DNA of 64,000 nucleotides from Mucilaginibacter mali (GTDB lineage Bacteria; Bacteroidota; Bacteroidia; Sphingobacteriales; Sphingobacteriaceae). Below are positions 1-8,550 of this stretch, piece after piece. The position numbers and the translations under genes are program-made. Within the stretch, counting starts at the first letter, position 1; each line of letters starts with the position of its first letter. The notes below the pieces were generated by a model, which saw nothing but the letters and a program-made list of their open reading frames with translations, was not told the origin of the DNA and did not search any database. The DNA lies in the NCBI RefSeq assembly GCF_013283875.1, contig NZ_CP054139.1, positions 3,534,001 through 3,598,000 on the forward strand, read 5' to 3'.

Positions 1-958
1 TAATATTAAACTGCAAATGGTTCAGGATAGCGCTAATTACGATTTTGCCCAACTGCGTTATTTGGATACCTATGATAAAAATTATAACGAGACTGAAGAT
101 GCAGACGATTTTAACGGCAGCGGGCAGGTAGTATTTTTTGGCGCCATGACTGCCGATAATCACCTGGTAGCTATAGCTTCGCAACCGTTGGATAAAAAAC
201 TGACCTCGGTTTACCTAAGCGTGAACGATAATTCAAGCGGGAAATTCAAGATCAATAAGGTCGACCTTTCTAACATACCCGATAAATTTGATGTTTTTCT
301 GATGGACCATTTCAAAAAGGACTCCATCGACTTACGTAAAGACAGCACCTATGCATTCACCATGGATAAGACCAACCCTGCTACCTATGGTAACGCGCGC
401 ATGGAGGTTGTTATACGTACCAAAGTACTGCCGCCATACCAACTACTTACCTTTACCGGCAAGCGCAACAGTAACAATAATGTATTAAGCTGGACCTCTA
501 AAAACGAATACACTTATACTTATTTTGAACTGCAACGCAGCTTTGATAATAAAACTTTCGAAGGTGTAAATAACGCGTACTCTACCGGCAATGGCAGTTA
601 TACGTTTACCGATCAGTCAAACCAACCACTGATCTATTACCGCCTGAAACAAACCGATATTAACGATAATGTAACTTACTCTACCGTCATTATCTTAAAA
701 TCTGAGAACAGCAACATATTCAGCGTGTATCCTAACCCTACCGATAATACCCTGCACTTTGCATTAAACCAGGATGTTAAAACATCGGTTACCTTACGTG
801 TTTATAACTCGCTGGGGACATTGATGAAGATAAAAACCTATACCAGCAATAGCGGCGACCAGGACGTTTCTACCCTTACACCGGGCAGCTATATGGCCGA
901 GTTGGTAGACGATTACACGAAAAAATTAATTTCATCTGCTAAATTTATTAAGCTTTAG
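1..958 (+). CDS. T9SS-secreted surface protein, C-terminal part (5' end outside window)
   Basis: The reading frame is open to the first base of the window, so this is the 3' end of a longer gene. The 313 residues after the first in-frame ATG (17) align without gaps to the last 313 residues of the 1388 aa protein at 1357-5523, with roughly four in five residues identical by eye. The order is a conserved domain beginning MVQDSANYDF, a fibronectin-like module (FELQRSFDNKTFEGV ... YYRLKQTD) and a terminal sorting domain starting SVYPNPTDNTLHF. The YPNP motif and C-terminal KFIKL match the type A sorting signal recognised by the type IX secretion system. The protein is therefore predicted to be exported across the outer membrane. 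Its function is unknown; the missing N-terminus probably resembles the paralogue. It is followed 9 bases later by a small gene, as in the second copy. Confidence 0.85.
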   Translation, partial: NIKLQMVQDSANYDFAQLRYLDTYDKNYNETEDADDFNGSGQVVFFGAMTADNHLVAIASQPLDKKLTSVYLSVNDNSSGKFKINKVDLSNIPDKFDVFLMDHFKKDSIDLRKDSTYAFTMDKTNPATYGNARMEVVIRTKVLPPYQLLTFTGKRNSNNNVLSWTSKNEYTYTYFELQRSFDNKTFEGVNNAYSTGNGSYTFTDQSNQPLIYYRLKQTDINDNVTYSTVIILKSENSNIFSVYPNPTDNTLHFALNQDVKTSVTLRVYNSLGTLMKIKTYTSNSGDQDVSTLTPGSYMAELVDDYTKKLISSAKFIKL

Positions 959-967
959 TAAAGTATT

Positions 968-1195
968 ATGAGAAAAGGATTTAAAGCATTATTAGCGCTA
1001 ACTATTTTACTGATCTGTTCGGTTGCAACAGTGTGGGCGCAAGTACCTTGTTCAGGCGATCCCGACGATCCGGGTTATGATCCGAACGGTTGCCCCGCCC
1101 CGCTGGATACCTGGGTTATAGTATTGGTTGCCCTTGCCCTGGTGCTGGGTTACAGGCATTTACAAAAGAAGCAAAGCACTGCCACATCACTTTAA
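968..1195 (+). CDS. Small secreted/membrane-tailed peptide, module copy 1
   Basis: This 75 aa protein has an N-terminal signal sequence (MRKGFKALLALTILL, probable cleavage near VWAQ). A short proline/aspartate-rich segment with two cysteines follows (CSGDPDDPGYDPNGC), then CPAPLDTW, a hydrophobic helix (VIVLVALALVLGY) and a basic tail (RHLQKK). The layout of proline-leucine-aspartate motif, helix and basic end resembles short Bacteroidota C-terminal sorting tags of the PID-CTERM kind, but the motif here is PLD rather than PID; that link is inference. The start lies 9 bases after the stop of the T9SS cargo gene, so the two are probably co-transcribed. A near copy exists at 5535-5759 behind the second cargo gene. 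Function is not recognised. Confidence 0.8.
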   Translation: MRKGFKALLALTILLICSVATVWAQVPCSGDPDDPGYDPNGCPAPLDTWVIVLVALALVLGYRHLQKKQSTATSL

Positions 1196-1296
1196 TATAC
1201 TATATTTTAATTTATTTATTAATATTATAACTATTAATAAAATATAAATTAACCAATATTATATTTCACGTATTTTTCTGATTTTTAGCTATTTAG

Positions 1297-1323
1297 TTGA
1301 AAAATTAAGATAAATTAGTTTAT
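1297..1323 (+). promoter_or_regulatory. Weak candidate promoter of second cargo gene
   Basis: In the AT-rich gap 1196-1356, TTG (1297-1299) lies 16 bases before TAGTTTAT (1316-1323), which resembles the Bacteroidota -7 element TAnnTTTG. The spacing is slightly short. It overlaps the start of a hairpin just before the GTG start codon. Confidence 0.25.
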
Positions 1324-1348
1324 CTATTTTATCCAAAAAGATAGATAA
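1320..1348 (+). other. Leader hairpin before GTG start
   Basis: TTATCTAT (1320-1327) pairs with ATAGATAA (1341-1348), leaving a 13-base loop. It ends 8 bases before the GTG start at 1357. It could affect translation initiation; no T-tract follows, so it is not a typical terminator. Confidence 0.35.
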
Positions 1349-1356
1349 GCCCGATT

Positions 1357-4300
1357 GTGAAGCGCCTCCTGAGTATTATATTATCTGTACTGATCCTGTG
1401 CACCATTGTATCGCAAAATACATATGCGCAAATTAATGTTACAGGTGCCAATGCCGGCGGAAATGGCATTACTTCAAATCCACTGGTAAGCGGCGATACC
1501 GGCGATGTTTTGTTTGGATTTACGCTAACCAATACAACCGGATCGGCAATACCAATTAACCAGTTTGTTTTAGGGGCGACACAGGCTTTCGTTGGCAATG
1601 CTTATTTATATCGTTCGGCCGCGGGGAGCACTTCTTTTAGTACTGCAACGTCTATACAATCACTTGGTAGTTTAGCTACTTATATCAGCATAAATGTATC
1701 AGAAAGCATCCCTGCAAACTCTAAGTATACTTATTTTATAGTAGGCGACCTTAACAGTATACCGGGCTATGTTACATTGCCGTCAACTATACAATTCAGC
1801 TTTAGTTCAGCTATCCAAAATTCGCCGTATACAACCTACGGAAGTGCTTTTAACGGCACCAATTTCACCATCAATAATCCTACTTACAGTATATCTGATG
1901 CAAGTAATACCAGTAATGGTATGACCGCAAGCCCTGTAACCACCACTCAAACCGGCATTGTGCTATTTGGCTTTGGTGTATCGGCAAACGCAACCACTAC
2001 CGTAAGCGGCTTTAACCTTAATAGTACCAGTACCCAAAACTATCTATCGTACTATTTAGGTAATGGTAAATTATACCGGTCTACCTCCAGCACGTTTACC
2101 GTTGGCACATCAACGCTGGTGGCCAGCGGAAGTAATGTAAGCTTTAGTAATTACCAGCATACGCCCGGTGTCACCATCACCAATCTTAACGAAACTATAA
2201 CGGGTACCAAGATCTATTACTTTCTTGTGGCCGATTTTAATCAAACATCGGGCACGCTCCCTGCTACAATTCAATTTAAGATCCAAACATCCTTAGCCAA
2301 CACAATTGTTCAAAGTTCGCCTAATAGCGCCAATATTGCGTCGTCAATCAACATAAACGGCAACAATTTTGTGCTGCAAAACCCCACCTACACTATTACC
2401 GGCGCGAATGCTTCGGGTAACGGGATCACCCAGGGTACCCTTACGCCCGGCCAAACCGGCATTGTATTATACGGTTTTGCCCTGAGTGCCGATGCTAACA
2501 CAACGGTAAGCGAATTCCATTTGTACAATACCTATACACAGGGCGTAGCGCAGGCTTATTTTAACAACGGAAAGATATACCGTTCTACATCAAGTACATT
2601 CTCTTTGGCTACTGCCACTCAAATAACGGGAAGCGCGGCCGTAGCTTTCGGGTACGATAATAATAGCGGCATCAGTATTACCGGCTTAAGCGAATCCGTC
2701 AGTTCCACCCCGGTGTATTATTTTATTGTGGGCGATTTTTATACGGGGTACTACGGGGCGTTATCCGCCAGGTCGCAATTCGTTTTCAGGACTTCGCTCT
2801 CTAATTCTATTGTTCAAACAAGCCCCTCATCGGCCAATATAGCGGTAGGCTCCAATGTTAATGGTACAAACTTTACGCTCGATCTGCCTTCGGTAACATT
2901 TACCGGTTACAACACCACAAGTAACGGTATATCTGACGGTGCCTTGTATTATGGCCGTACCGATATTGTATTGTTCGGTTTCAGTGTGCAATCTACCGGC
3001 CTGATAAATATCACCAACTTCCATATCAAAACCACAGGCAACGAAAACTCTTATTTTTCAAATTGCAGGCTTTACCGTTCAACAACCAATGTATATCCGG
3101 GTGGCACGCCCCTGTATACTTCGGCAAATGTAAGTGCAAGTGGCGGCGGCTATTTTGATGCCACGGTAACCGAATCGCTTACGGGCAGCACCACCTATTA
3201 TTACTGGCTTGTAGCCGATTACAATTCGGTTACTTACGGCGGTGTTAACACCACGTTCAGATGCAGTTTCGCGAAGAATCAATCTGGCCCCGCAGCCTTG
3301 CAAAGCGACCGGGGCGATTTCAGTCCATCTGGAACCATCAACGGCTTACAGTTTGATATTGCAAGCACAGAGAACTGGACAGGGGGCACCAGCAACGATT
3401 TTACAGTTGCGGGCAATTTTACCTTATTAAACGGTGGTACCGGTTTTAAGCCCACGACAACTACATTTGTTATTATCGGTACAGCCGGCTATACAAATGC
3501 ACCCACAATTACAGCCAATACAACTTTAGGCGGCCTTACATTTGGCTCAACGCAAAACCCGTCAATAACCATTAATTCGGGTGTTACCTTAACCATATCA
3601 TCCGGCAGTGGCGGTGGATTATATATCAACCCGGGCAGTACCCTTACCGTAAATGGCCCGGGGACGTTAAAGTTAAACAACAACACCATTTCTACCATTG
3701 CATCAACGGGCAGGTTGGTATTAGCCGGTGGCGCTACGATAGATAACACGCTGAATACGGGCGGATCATTCACCTTACTTTCCGACGCGAGCGGTACCGG
3801 ATCGATAGCAACCATTCCTTCAAACTCCAGTTTAACGGGCACCTACACGGTTCAGCGATATTTTACGGGCGGTACACTGGCCAACCGCGGTTACCGGTTA
3901 ATGAGTTTCCCGGTAAATACCAATAGTATACGCCCGGTTACCACATCGGCTCTTTCTAATTTCACAAGCTTTAAAAGCAACCTGCTCATCACTGGCGCAG
4001 GGGGCAGCGCCAGCGGCTGGGATCAACCATCTGGGTATACTGCTAACGGCCCTACCATACTTTTTTATAATACAGCCAACAATAACTTCACCATCCCTAC
4101 AACTTTCTCGGCTACAACTGCCGCAGCGGGGCAGGGTTTTTACTTTTATTTCAGGGGTGATAATGTCAACAACCTAACCAACAAGGTAATAAAATCCGGC
4201 ACTTACGCGGTGCCGGAAACAGGTATTGTAGGTTTGCAAACAGGCACGCTAAACCAGCAGGATTTTAACTATTCGTTATCAAATTCAAATTTGGGGTACA

Positions 4301-5523
4301 ACCTGGTGGGAAATCCGTATCCATCATCTATAAGCGTTACGCAAGCATCGTTAACCAATACCAATAATACGGTGTATACTTACACATCGGGCGGAACCAG
4401 TATTACCGCTCACTCGGTAACCTCTACCCCATGGCAGATCGCCAGCGGGCAAGGTTTCTTTTTAAAGGCCACCAGCAGCGGGGCTTCCATCGCGTTTTCC
4501 GAATCGTTAAAATCAACCGGGCAACCTACATTACTGATGGGAACGCCGGCAGCTGTGCCCGAAGGCAATATTTTATTGCAAATGGTTCAGGATAGCGCCA
4601 ATTATGATTTTGCCGAACTGCGGTTTATGGACAGCTACAACAAAAACTACGTTGAAGCCGAAGATGCCGATGACCTGAACGGCAGCGGCCAGGTAGTATT
4701 TTTTGGGGCTATGACCGCCGATAACCACCTGGTAGCCATCGCCTCGCAACCCTTCGATAAAAAGAGAACATCGGTTTACCTGAGCGTGAACGATAACACC
4801 AGCGGTACTTTTAAAATTAATAAAGTAAACCTGAACGCTATACCCGATAAGTATGATGTTTGGCTGATGGACCATTTCAAAAACGATTCGCTTGATCTGC
4901 GCGCCGGCACAACATACAGTTTCGCAATCGATAAAAATAATGCCGCCACCTATGGCAGCGCCCGCCTTGAAGTAGTTGTGCGTACTAAAGTTTTGCCACC
5001 CTACCAGTTGCTTACCTTCACCGGGAATCACATCAAAAACGATAATGTGTTGAACTGGACAACTAAGAACGAGTACACGTATACCTATTTCGAACTGGAA
5101 CGCAGTTTTGATAACAAAACCTTCGAGGGGGTAAATAATTCGTATTCTACCGGTACCGGCACTTATACATTTACAGATCAATCAAACAAGCCACTTATTT
5201 ATTACCGGTTGAAGCAAACCGATATTAACGATAATGCAACTTACTCATCTATCGTAATATTAAAGTCGGACAATAGCAGCGCATTTAGCGTTTATCCTAA
5301 CCCTACCAGTAATACCCTGCACTTTGCACTGACACAGGAGGTTAAAAAAACAGTTACGTTACGCTTATATAACTCTATGGGGACATTGATGAAGGCAACA
5401 ACCTACACCACTAATAGCGGCGACCAGGATGTATCTAACCTTACCCCCGGCAGTTATATGGCCGAACTGATTGACGACAACAACAAAAAACTAATAGCAT
5501 CGGCAAAATTTATTAAGCTTTAG
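1357..5523 (+). CDS. Large T9SS-secreted repeat protein (1388 aa)
   Basis: Starts at GTG with a signal peptide (MKRLLSIILSVLILCTI ... YAQ). Four tandem repeats of about 150-168 residues begin near residues 26, 177, 345 and 513, each opening with a (Y/V)xxTGxNxxxNGI-like line followed by a G(I/D)VLFGF-like line, and containing LYRSTSS and YYFIVxDF-like strands. A threonine/glycine-rich stretch follows (about 675-840, starting ENWTGGTSNDF) that looks like parallel beta-helix. The rest is a module shared with the upstream paralogue and a type A T9SS sorting tail (SVYPNPTSNTLHF ... KFIKL). It should be exported and attached to or released from the cell surface; adhesin or matrix roles are plausible but unproven. 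The repeat family is not one I recognise. The next gene starts 11 bases after the stop. Confidence 0.85.
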   Translation: MKRLLSIILSVLILCTIVSQNTYAQINVTGANAGGNGITSNPLVSGDTGDVLFGFTLTNTTGSAIPINQFVLGATQAFVGNAYLYRSAAGSTSFSTATSIQSLGSLATYISINVSESIPANSKYTYFIVGDLNSIPGYVTLPSTIQFSFSSAIQNSPYTTYGSAFNGTNFTINNPTYSISDASNTSNGMTASPVTTTQTGIVLFGFGVSANATTTVSGFNLNSTSTQNYLSYYLGNGKLYRSTSSTFTVGTSTLVASGSNVSFSNYQHTPGVTITNLNETITGTKIYYFLVADFNQTSGTLPATIQFKIQTSLANTIVQSSPNSANIASSININGNNFVLQNPTYTITGANASGNGITQGTLTPGQTGIVLYGFALSADANTTVSEFHLYNTYTQGVAQAYFNNGKIYRSTSSTFSLATATQITGSAAVAFGYDNNSGISITGLSESVSSTPVYYFIVGDFYTGYYGALSARSQFVFRTSLSNSIVQTSPSSANIAVGSNVNGTNFTLDLPSVTFTGYNTTSNGISDGALYYGRTDIVLFGFSVQSTGLINITNFHIKTTGNENSYFSNCRLYRSTTNVYPGGTPLYTSANVSASGGGYFDATVTESLTGSTTYYYWLVADYNSVTYGGVNTTFRCSFAKNQSGPAALQSDRGDFSPSGTINGLQFDIASTENWTGGTSNDFTVAGNFTLLNGGTGFKPTTTTFVIIGTAGYTNAPTITANTTLGGLTFGSTQNPSITINSGVTLTISSGSGGGLYINPGSTLTVNGPGTLKLNNNTISTIASTGRLVLAGGATIDNTLNTGGSFTLLSDASGTGSIATIPSNSSLTGTYTVQRYFTGGTLANRGYRLMSFPVNTNSIRPVTTSALSNFTSFKSNLLITGAGGSASGWDQPSGYTANGPTILFYNTANNNFTIPTTFSATTAAAGQGFYFYFRGDNVNNLTNKVIKSGTYAVPETGIVGLQTGTLNQQDFNYSLSNSNLGYNLVGNPYPSSISVTQASLTNTNNTVYTYTSGGTSITAHSVTSTPWQIASGQGFFLKATSSGASIAFSESLKSTGQPTLLMGTPAAVPEGNILLQMVQDSANYDFAELRFMDSYNKNYVEAEDADDLNGSGQVVFFGAMTADNHLVAIASQPFDKKRTSVYLSVNDNTSGTFKINKVNLNAIPDKYDVWLMDHFKNDSLDLRAGTTYSFAIDKNNAATYGSARLEVVVRTKVLPPYQLLTFTGNHIKNDNVLNWTTKNEYTYTYFELERSFDNKTFEGVNNSYSTGTGTYTFTDQSNKPLIYYRLKQTDINDNATYSSIVILKSDNSSAFSVYPNPTSNTLHFALTQEVKKTVTLRLYNSMGTLMKATTYTTNSGDQDVSNLTPGSYMAELIDDNNKKLIASAKFIKL

Positions 5524-5534
5524 CGAAGTAAAAA

Positions 5535-5759
5535 ATGAGAAAGGGGTATAAAGTATTATTAGCGCTAACTGTATTACTACTTGGTTTTATCAGCACATAC
5601 GCGCAGGTGCCCTGTTCTGGCGACCCGGATGATCCCGGCTATGACCCTAACGGCTGTCCTGCACCGCTGGATACCTGGGTGATGTTATTAGCGGCAATAG
5701 CTATTTACTTTGGCTACCGGCACCTGGGAAAAACAAAAAGATCCCTTTCTGCCCTGTAA
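5535..5759 (+). CDS. Small secreted/membrane-tailed peptide, module copy 2
   Basis: This 74 aa paralogue of the protein at 968-1195 has a signal sequence (MRKGYKVLLALTVLLLGF, cleavage near TYAQ), the same CSGDPDDPGYDPNGC segment, CPAPLDTW, a hydrophobic helix and a basic tail (RHLGKTKR). The 27 residues from Ala-Gln of the cleavage region to the start of the helix are identical in both copies, although 16 of the 27 codons differ silently. The signal peptide, helix and tail diverge much more. This is direct evidence of selection on the exposed peptide. Its stop codon lies in the transcription terminator at 5736-5773, so it closes the module. Possible roles include a membrane-anchored partner, a chaperone or a processed peptide; none is established. 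Confidence 0.82.
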   Translation: MRKGYKVLLALTVLLLGFISTYAQVPCSGDPDDPGYDPNGCPAPLDTWVMLLAAIAIYFGYRHLGKTKRSLSAL

Positions 5760-5773
5760 GAAAGGGATCTTTT
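5736..5773 (+). terminator. Intrinsic terminator of the cargo/peptide module
   Basis: A perfect 15-bp stem, AAAAGATCCCTTTCT (5736-5750) with AGAAAGGGATCTTTT (5759-5773), has an 8-base loop and ends in a T-rich tract. The stop codon of the small gene lies at the loop edge. Confidence 0.85.
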
Positions 5774-5791
5774 ATTTTTAGGGATAATCTT

Positions 5792-6394
5792 TTATCGCCC
5801 CGTTTTATTTATCTGTAATTTATTCAATATACCATCTACTATTTGCGGCAAATCGTTTACCGCACGTTCGGGATTATTCACCTCTCCAATGCCGTAGCCA
5901 CGCCAGATAACTTTGTGGGTGTTGCGGTCAATAATATCCAATATTAAAGTACCCTCCTTGTAAGGCACGTGGTAAACATCATCGCCTACATAAACAGGGT
6001 ATGCACCACGCCAGCCATAATAAAATGCCCGGCCGCCACGGTAGTAACCACGCGGATAAAAACCACCATAGCTATAACTATAAACAGGCTCGTTATAAGT
6101 GTGCACCTTGTTATCAACCATTATGGTATAACGCACCAGCAGGTCGGGGCGATTGGCCTTCAAACGCAGGCCTTTACTTTCCAGGTCGGCGGTAGCCTGG
6201 TCTTTAACCTTCTGATCGGCCAGGTCGTTATCAAAATAAGGGTTTTTGGTATTATTTGCGGGCGGCAACCAGGCAAAGGTGCTATACCTGGCTACATTGC
6301 TGCTGCTCCCAACCGAATAGTAATTGTATGATGAGCAAGCAGCCACAAGGGCAACTACCGCTAACAGCAGGCACCCGGTTATTGATCTTTTCAT
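5792..6394 (-). CDS. DUF4136 lipoprotein
   Basis: This 200 aa protein has a lipoprotein signal ending in a lipobox (LVAACSS), so it is predicted to be membrane-anchored in the envelope. The sequence from YSTFAWLPP through LILDIIDRNTHKVIWRG and ERAVNDLPQIVDGIL fits the DUF4136 family, which is common in Bacteroidota and has no established biochemical role. A Tyr/Gly/Arg-rich insert (about residues 108-135) interrupts the domain. The gene converges on the module at 1-5.8 kb and has a 430-base gap upstream. Confidence 0.8.
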   Translation of the reverse strand: MKRSITGCLLLAVVALVAACSSYNYYSVGSSSNVARYSTFAWLPPANNTKNPYFDNDLADQKVKDQATADLESKGLRLKANRPDLLVRYTIMVDNKVHTYNEPVYSYSYGGFYPRGYYRGGRAFYYGWRGAYPVYVGDDVYHVPYKEGTLILDIIDRNTHKVIWRGYGIGEVNNPERAVNDLPQIVDGILNKLQINKTGR

Positions 6395-6824
6395 TCTCTT
6401 TTCTCTCCTCTCTCTCTAATTGATATTAGATGGAACAGCAGCTAAAAGGTTTAGTTTTATTAACTAATAAGAAATTCAACCTCCAAATAGCGTATAATTA
6501 AGCCTGCTTGTTGCAGATCGTCATATATATATGCTTCTTTTTTCACTATATAAATATCCGGAAAGGGAAAATACCGATAATAAGTACTATAAATGGTGGC
6601 GTAAGTTTGTCAGCGCCCTAAAAAACGGGCTTGTGTTGAAAAAATGAATTTCTGAACAAACGCACCTATCAATTTGTAAATCAATTTATTGCGTGTTCAT
6701 TTTTTGTTCAAAAAACAAGATTTTTTGTTCATTTTTTTTCTTCTAATGAACAGCCGCCCCTTTCCACTACACAATAATCTGCAGCTTTTAATTATGCGCC
6801 TGCACGATAGTTCCGGACAGTGTG
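6395..6824. other. 430-base gene-free AT-rich stretch
   Basis: No convincing gene is seen. It is the upstream region of the DUF4136 lipoprotein and the downstream region of nadE, both on the minus strand. It contains GTTCA words at 6695, 6706 and 6727 (spacings 11 and 21 bases, on one helix face) and TGAAC at 6747, embedded in T-runs. These could be a protein-binding array or simple low complexity. No terminator with a clear stem was found for nadE. Confidence 0.4.
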
Positions 6825-8474
6825 TTACGATAAGTACTTACCAACTATCGGCATCCTGCGGCCCATACCAAATGCCTTAGGCGATACCCTGAGAATAGGT
6901 GGTGTTTGATAACGCTTATGTTCGGCCGTATTTACCAGGCGTATTACGCGGCGTACCACCTGCTCATCGTAACCCAGTTTAATGATATCTGTTGATGATA
7001 GTCGATTCTCCAGGTATTCTTTCAGGATAGCATCCAGGATATCATATTCAGGCAACGAGTCGCTGTCTTTTTGATCGGGCCTTAATTCGGCCGATGGTGG
7101 TTTAACGATGGAGTTGATCGGGATGATCTCGCGATAGCGGTTAATATATTGTGCCAGCTGGTAAACCTGTATCTTGTAAACATCACCCAAAACTGATATA
7201 CCGCCGCACATATCGCCATAAAGCGTACCGTAACCCACGGCAGCCTCGCTTTTGTTTGATGTGTTAAGCAGGATATAACCAAACTTATTACACATGGCCA
7301 TCAGCACCACGGCGCGGCTGCGCGACTGGATATTTTCTTCGGCAATATTAAACGGCAAGCCCTGGAACTGCGGGTGCAACGCGGCTTCAAACGAATCAGC
7401 TATCTGCCGGATGGGTACAATCTCCGACTTACAGCCCAGGTTACGCACCAATGCCTCGGCGTCGGTAATGGAATGATCTGTAGAATAGCGCGATGGCAGC
7501 AATACCGCCATCACATTTTCAGGCCCCAATGCCTCGGCAGCCAGGGCACAAACCACAGCCGAATCTATACCGCCCGAAAGACCAAGAATGGCACTCTTAA
7601 AGCCTGATTTATAGAAGTAATCGCGAATGCCTAATATCAGGCCATCGTGTATCTGCTCAATATCGCTTTGACGCATTTGGCGCGATGTTGTTGGCTGTAG
7701 TAATTCTATCGATGAATTATCTTTCAGATCGTAATAGGTGATCGCTTCTTCAAAATAGGGCAGTTCGTCGGCCACCTTACCGTCCTTGTCAAACACCAGC
7801 GAACCGCCGTCGAAGATCAGTTCGGTATGCGCGCCTACGTGGTTCACATAAAATAGCGGCAGGTTATAACGGCGGGCGTTATCGCCAAGCACCGCGATGC
7901 GCTCTTCATCATGATTATACGCAAAAGGTGATGCCGCGATATTGATCATCACATCAGGCTTTTCCTTTATCAATTCGTCCATCGGTCGGGTGATATACAG
8001 CGGGTTTTCGATGGTGTTCCACAGGTCTTCACAGATGGTCAGCGCAATGCGGTGGCCTTTAAAATCGATACACTTAAATGAAGTTGACGGCTCGAAGTAG
8101 CGGTATTCGTCAAACACATCATAGTTGGGCAACAATGCTTTGTTTACTACAGCGCTGATCTTGCCATCAGCAATAAAATACGCGGAGTTGTTCAGATCCT
8201 TACCTTCAGGATTACTGTTTTTTGTTGGGATCCCGACGATGCAGGCAATATCGGTACACCCGGCAGCAATTTGCAGGGCGGCTTCCTCCCCCCTTTCAAT
8301 ATACTCCCTAAACTCAAGGAAATCGCGCGACGGGTATCCGCAAATACATAGTTCGGCAAACACCACCAGATCGGCGCCTGCCTGTTTTGCTTTTTTTATA
8401 CTGTGGATAATTTTTGCCGTGTTCGATTCAAAATTACCAACGTGGTAGTTGAGTTGTGCTAACGCTATCTTCAT
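6825..8474 (-). CDS. nadE: Glutamine-dependent NAD+ synthetase
   Basis: Converts nicotinate adenine dinucleotide to NAD+ using ATP and ammonia drawn from glutamine, in the cytoplasm. The 549 aa protein has an N-terminal nitrilase-type glutaminase domain ([14 protein letters not shown] with the catalytic Glu; ICEDLWN with the nucleophile Cys) and a C-terminal synthetase domain with the ATP pyrophosphatase loop SGGIDS starting at residue 300. The start is set at [13 protein letters not shown]; a longer frame to 8522 adds 16 residues that precede the conserved nitrilase beginning and lack support. It is divergent from gldB with 76 bases between the starts. Confidence 0.95.
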   Translation of the reverse strand: MKIALAQLNYHVGNFESNTAKIIHSIKKAKQAGADLVVFAELCICGYPSRDFLEFREYIERGEEAALQIAAGCTDIACIVGIPTKNSNPEGKDLNNSAYFIADGKISAVVNKALLPNYDVFDEYRYFEPSTSFKCIDFKGHRIALTICEDLWNTIENPLYITRPMDELIKEKPDVMINIAASPFAYNHDEERIAVLGDNARRYNLPLFYVNHVGAHTELIFDGGSLVFDKDGKVADELPYFEEAITYYDLKDNSSIELLQPTTSRQMRQSDIEQIHDGLILGIRDYFYKSGFKSAILGLSGGIDSAVVCALAAEALGPENVMAVLLPSRYSTDHSITDAEALVRNLGCKSEIVPIRQIADSFEAALHPQFQGLPFNIAEENIQSRSRAVVLMAMCNKFGYILLNTSNKSEAAVGYGTLYGDMCGGISVLGDVYKIQVYQLAQYINRYREIIPINSIVKPPSAELRPDQKDSDSLPEYDILDAILKEYLENRLSSTDIIKLGYDEQVVRRVIRLVNTAEHKRYQTPPILRVSPKAFGMGRRMPIVGKYLS

Positions 8475-8550
8475 TATATACGGTTGATGTTCGCGGGGCA
8501 TGTTTGATAAAATGCAGCCCAAAAACTATAAATTTGCCGAAAGCATAAAT

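Noticed and set aside
6689..6880. Plus-strand 63-codon open frame
   Set aside because: Lies in AT-rich non-coding DNA and overlaps the nadE 3' end; low complexity.
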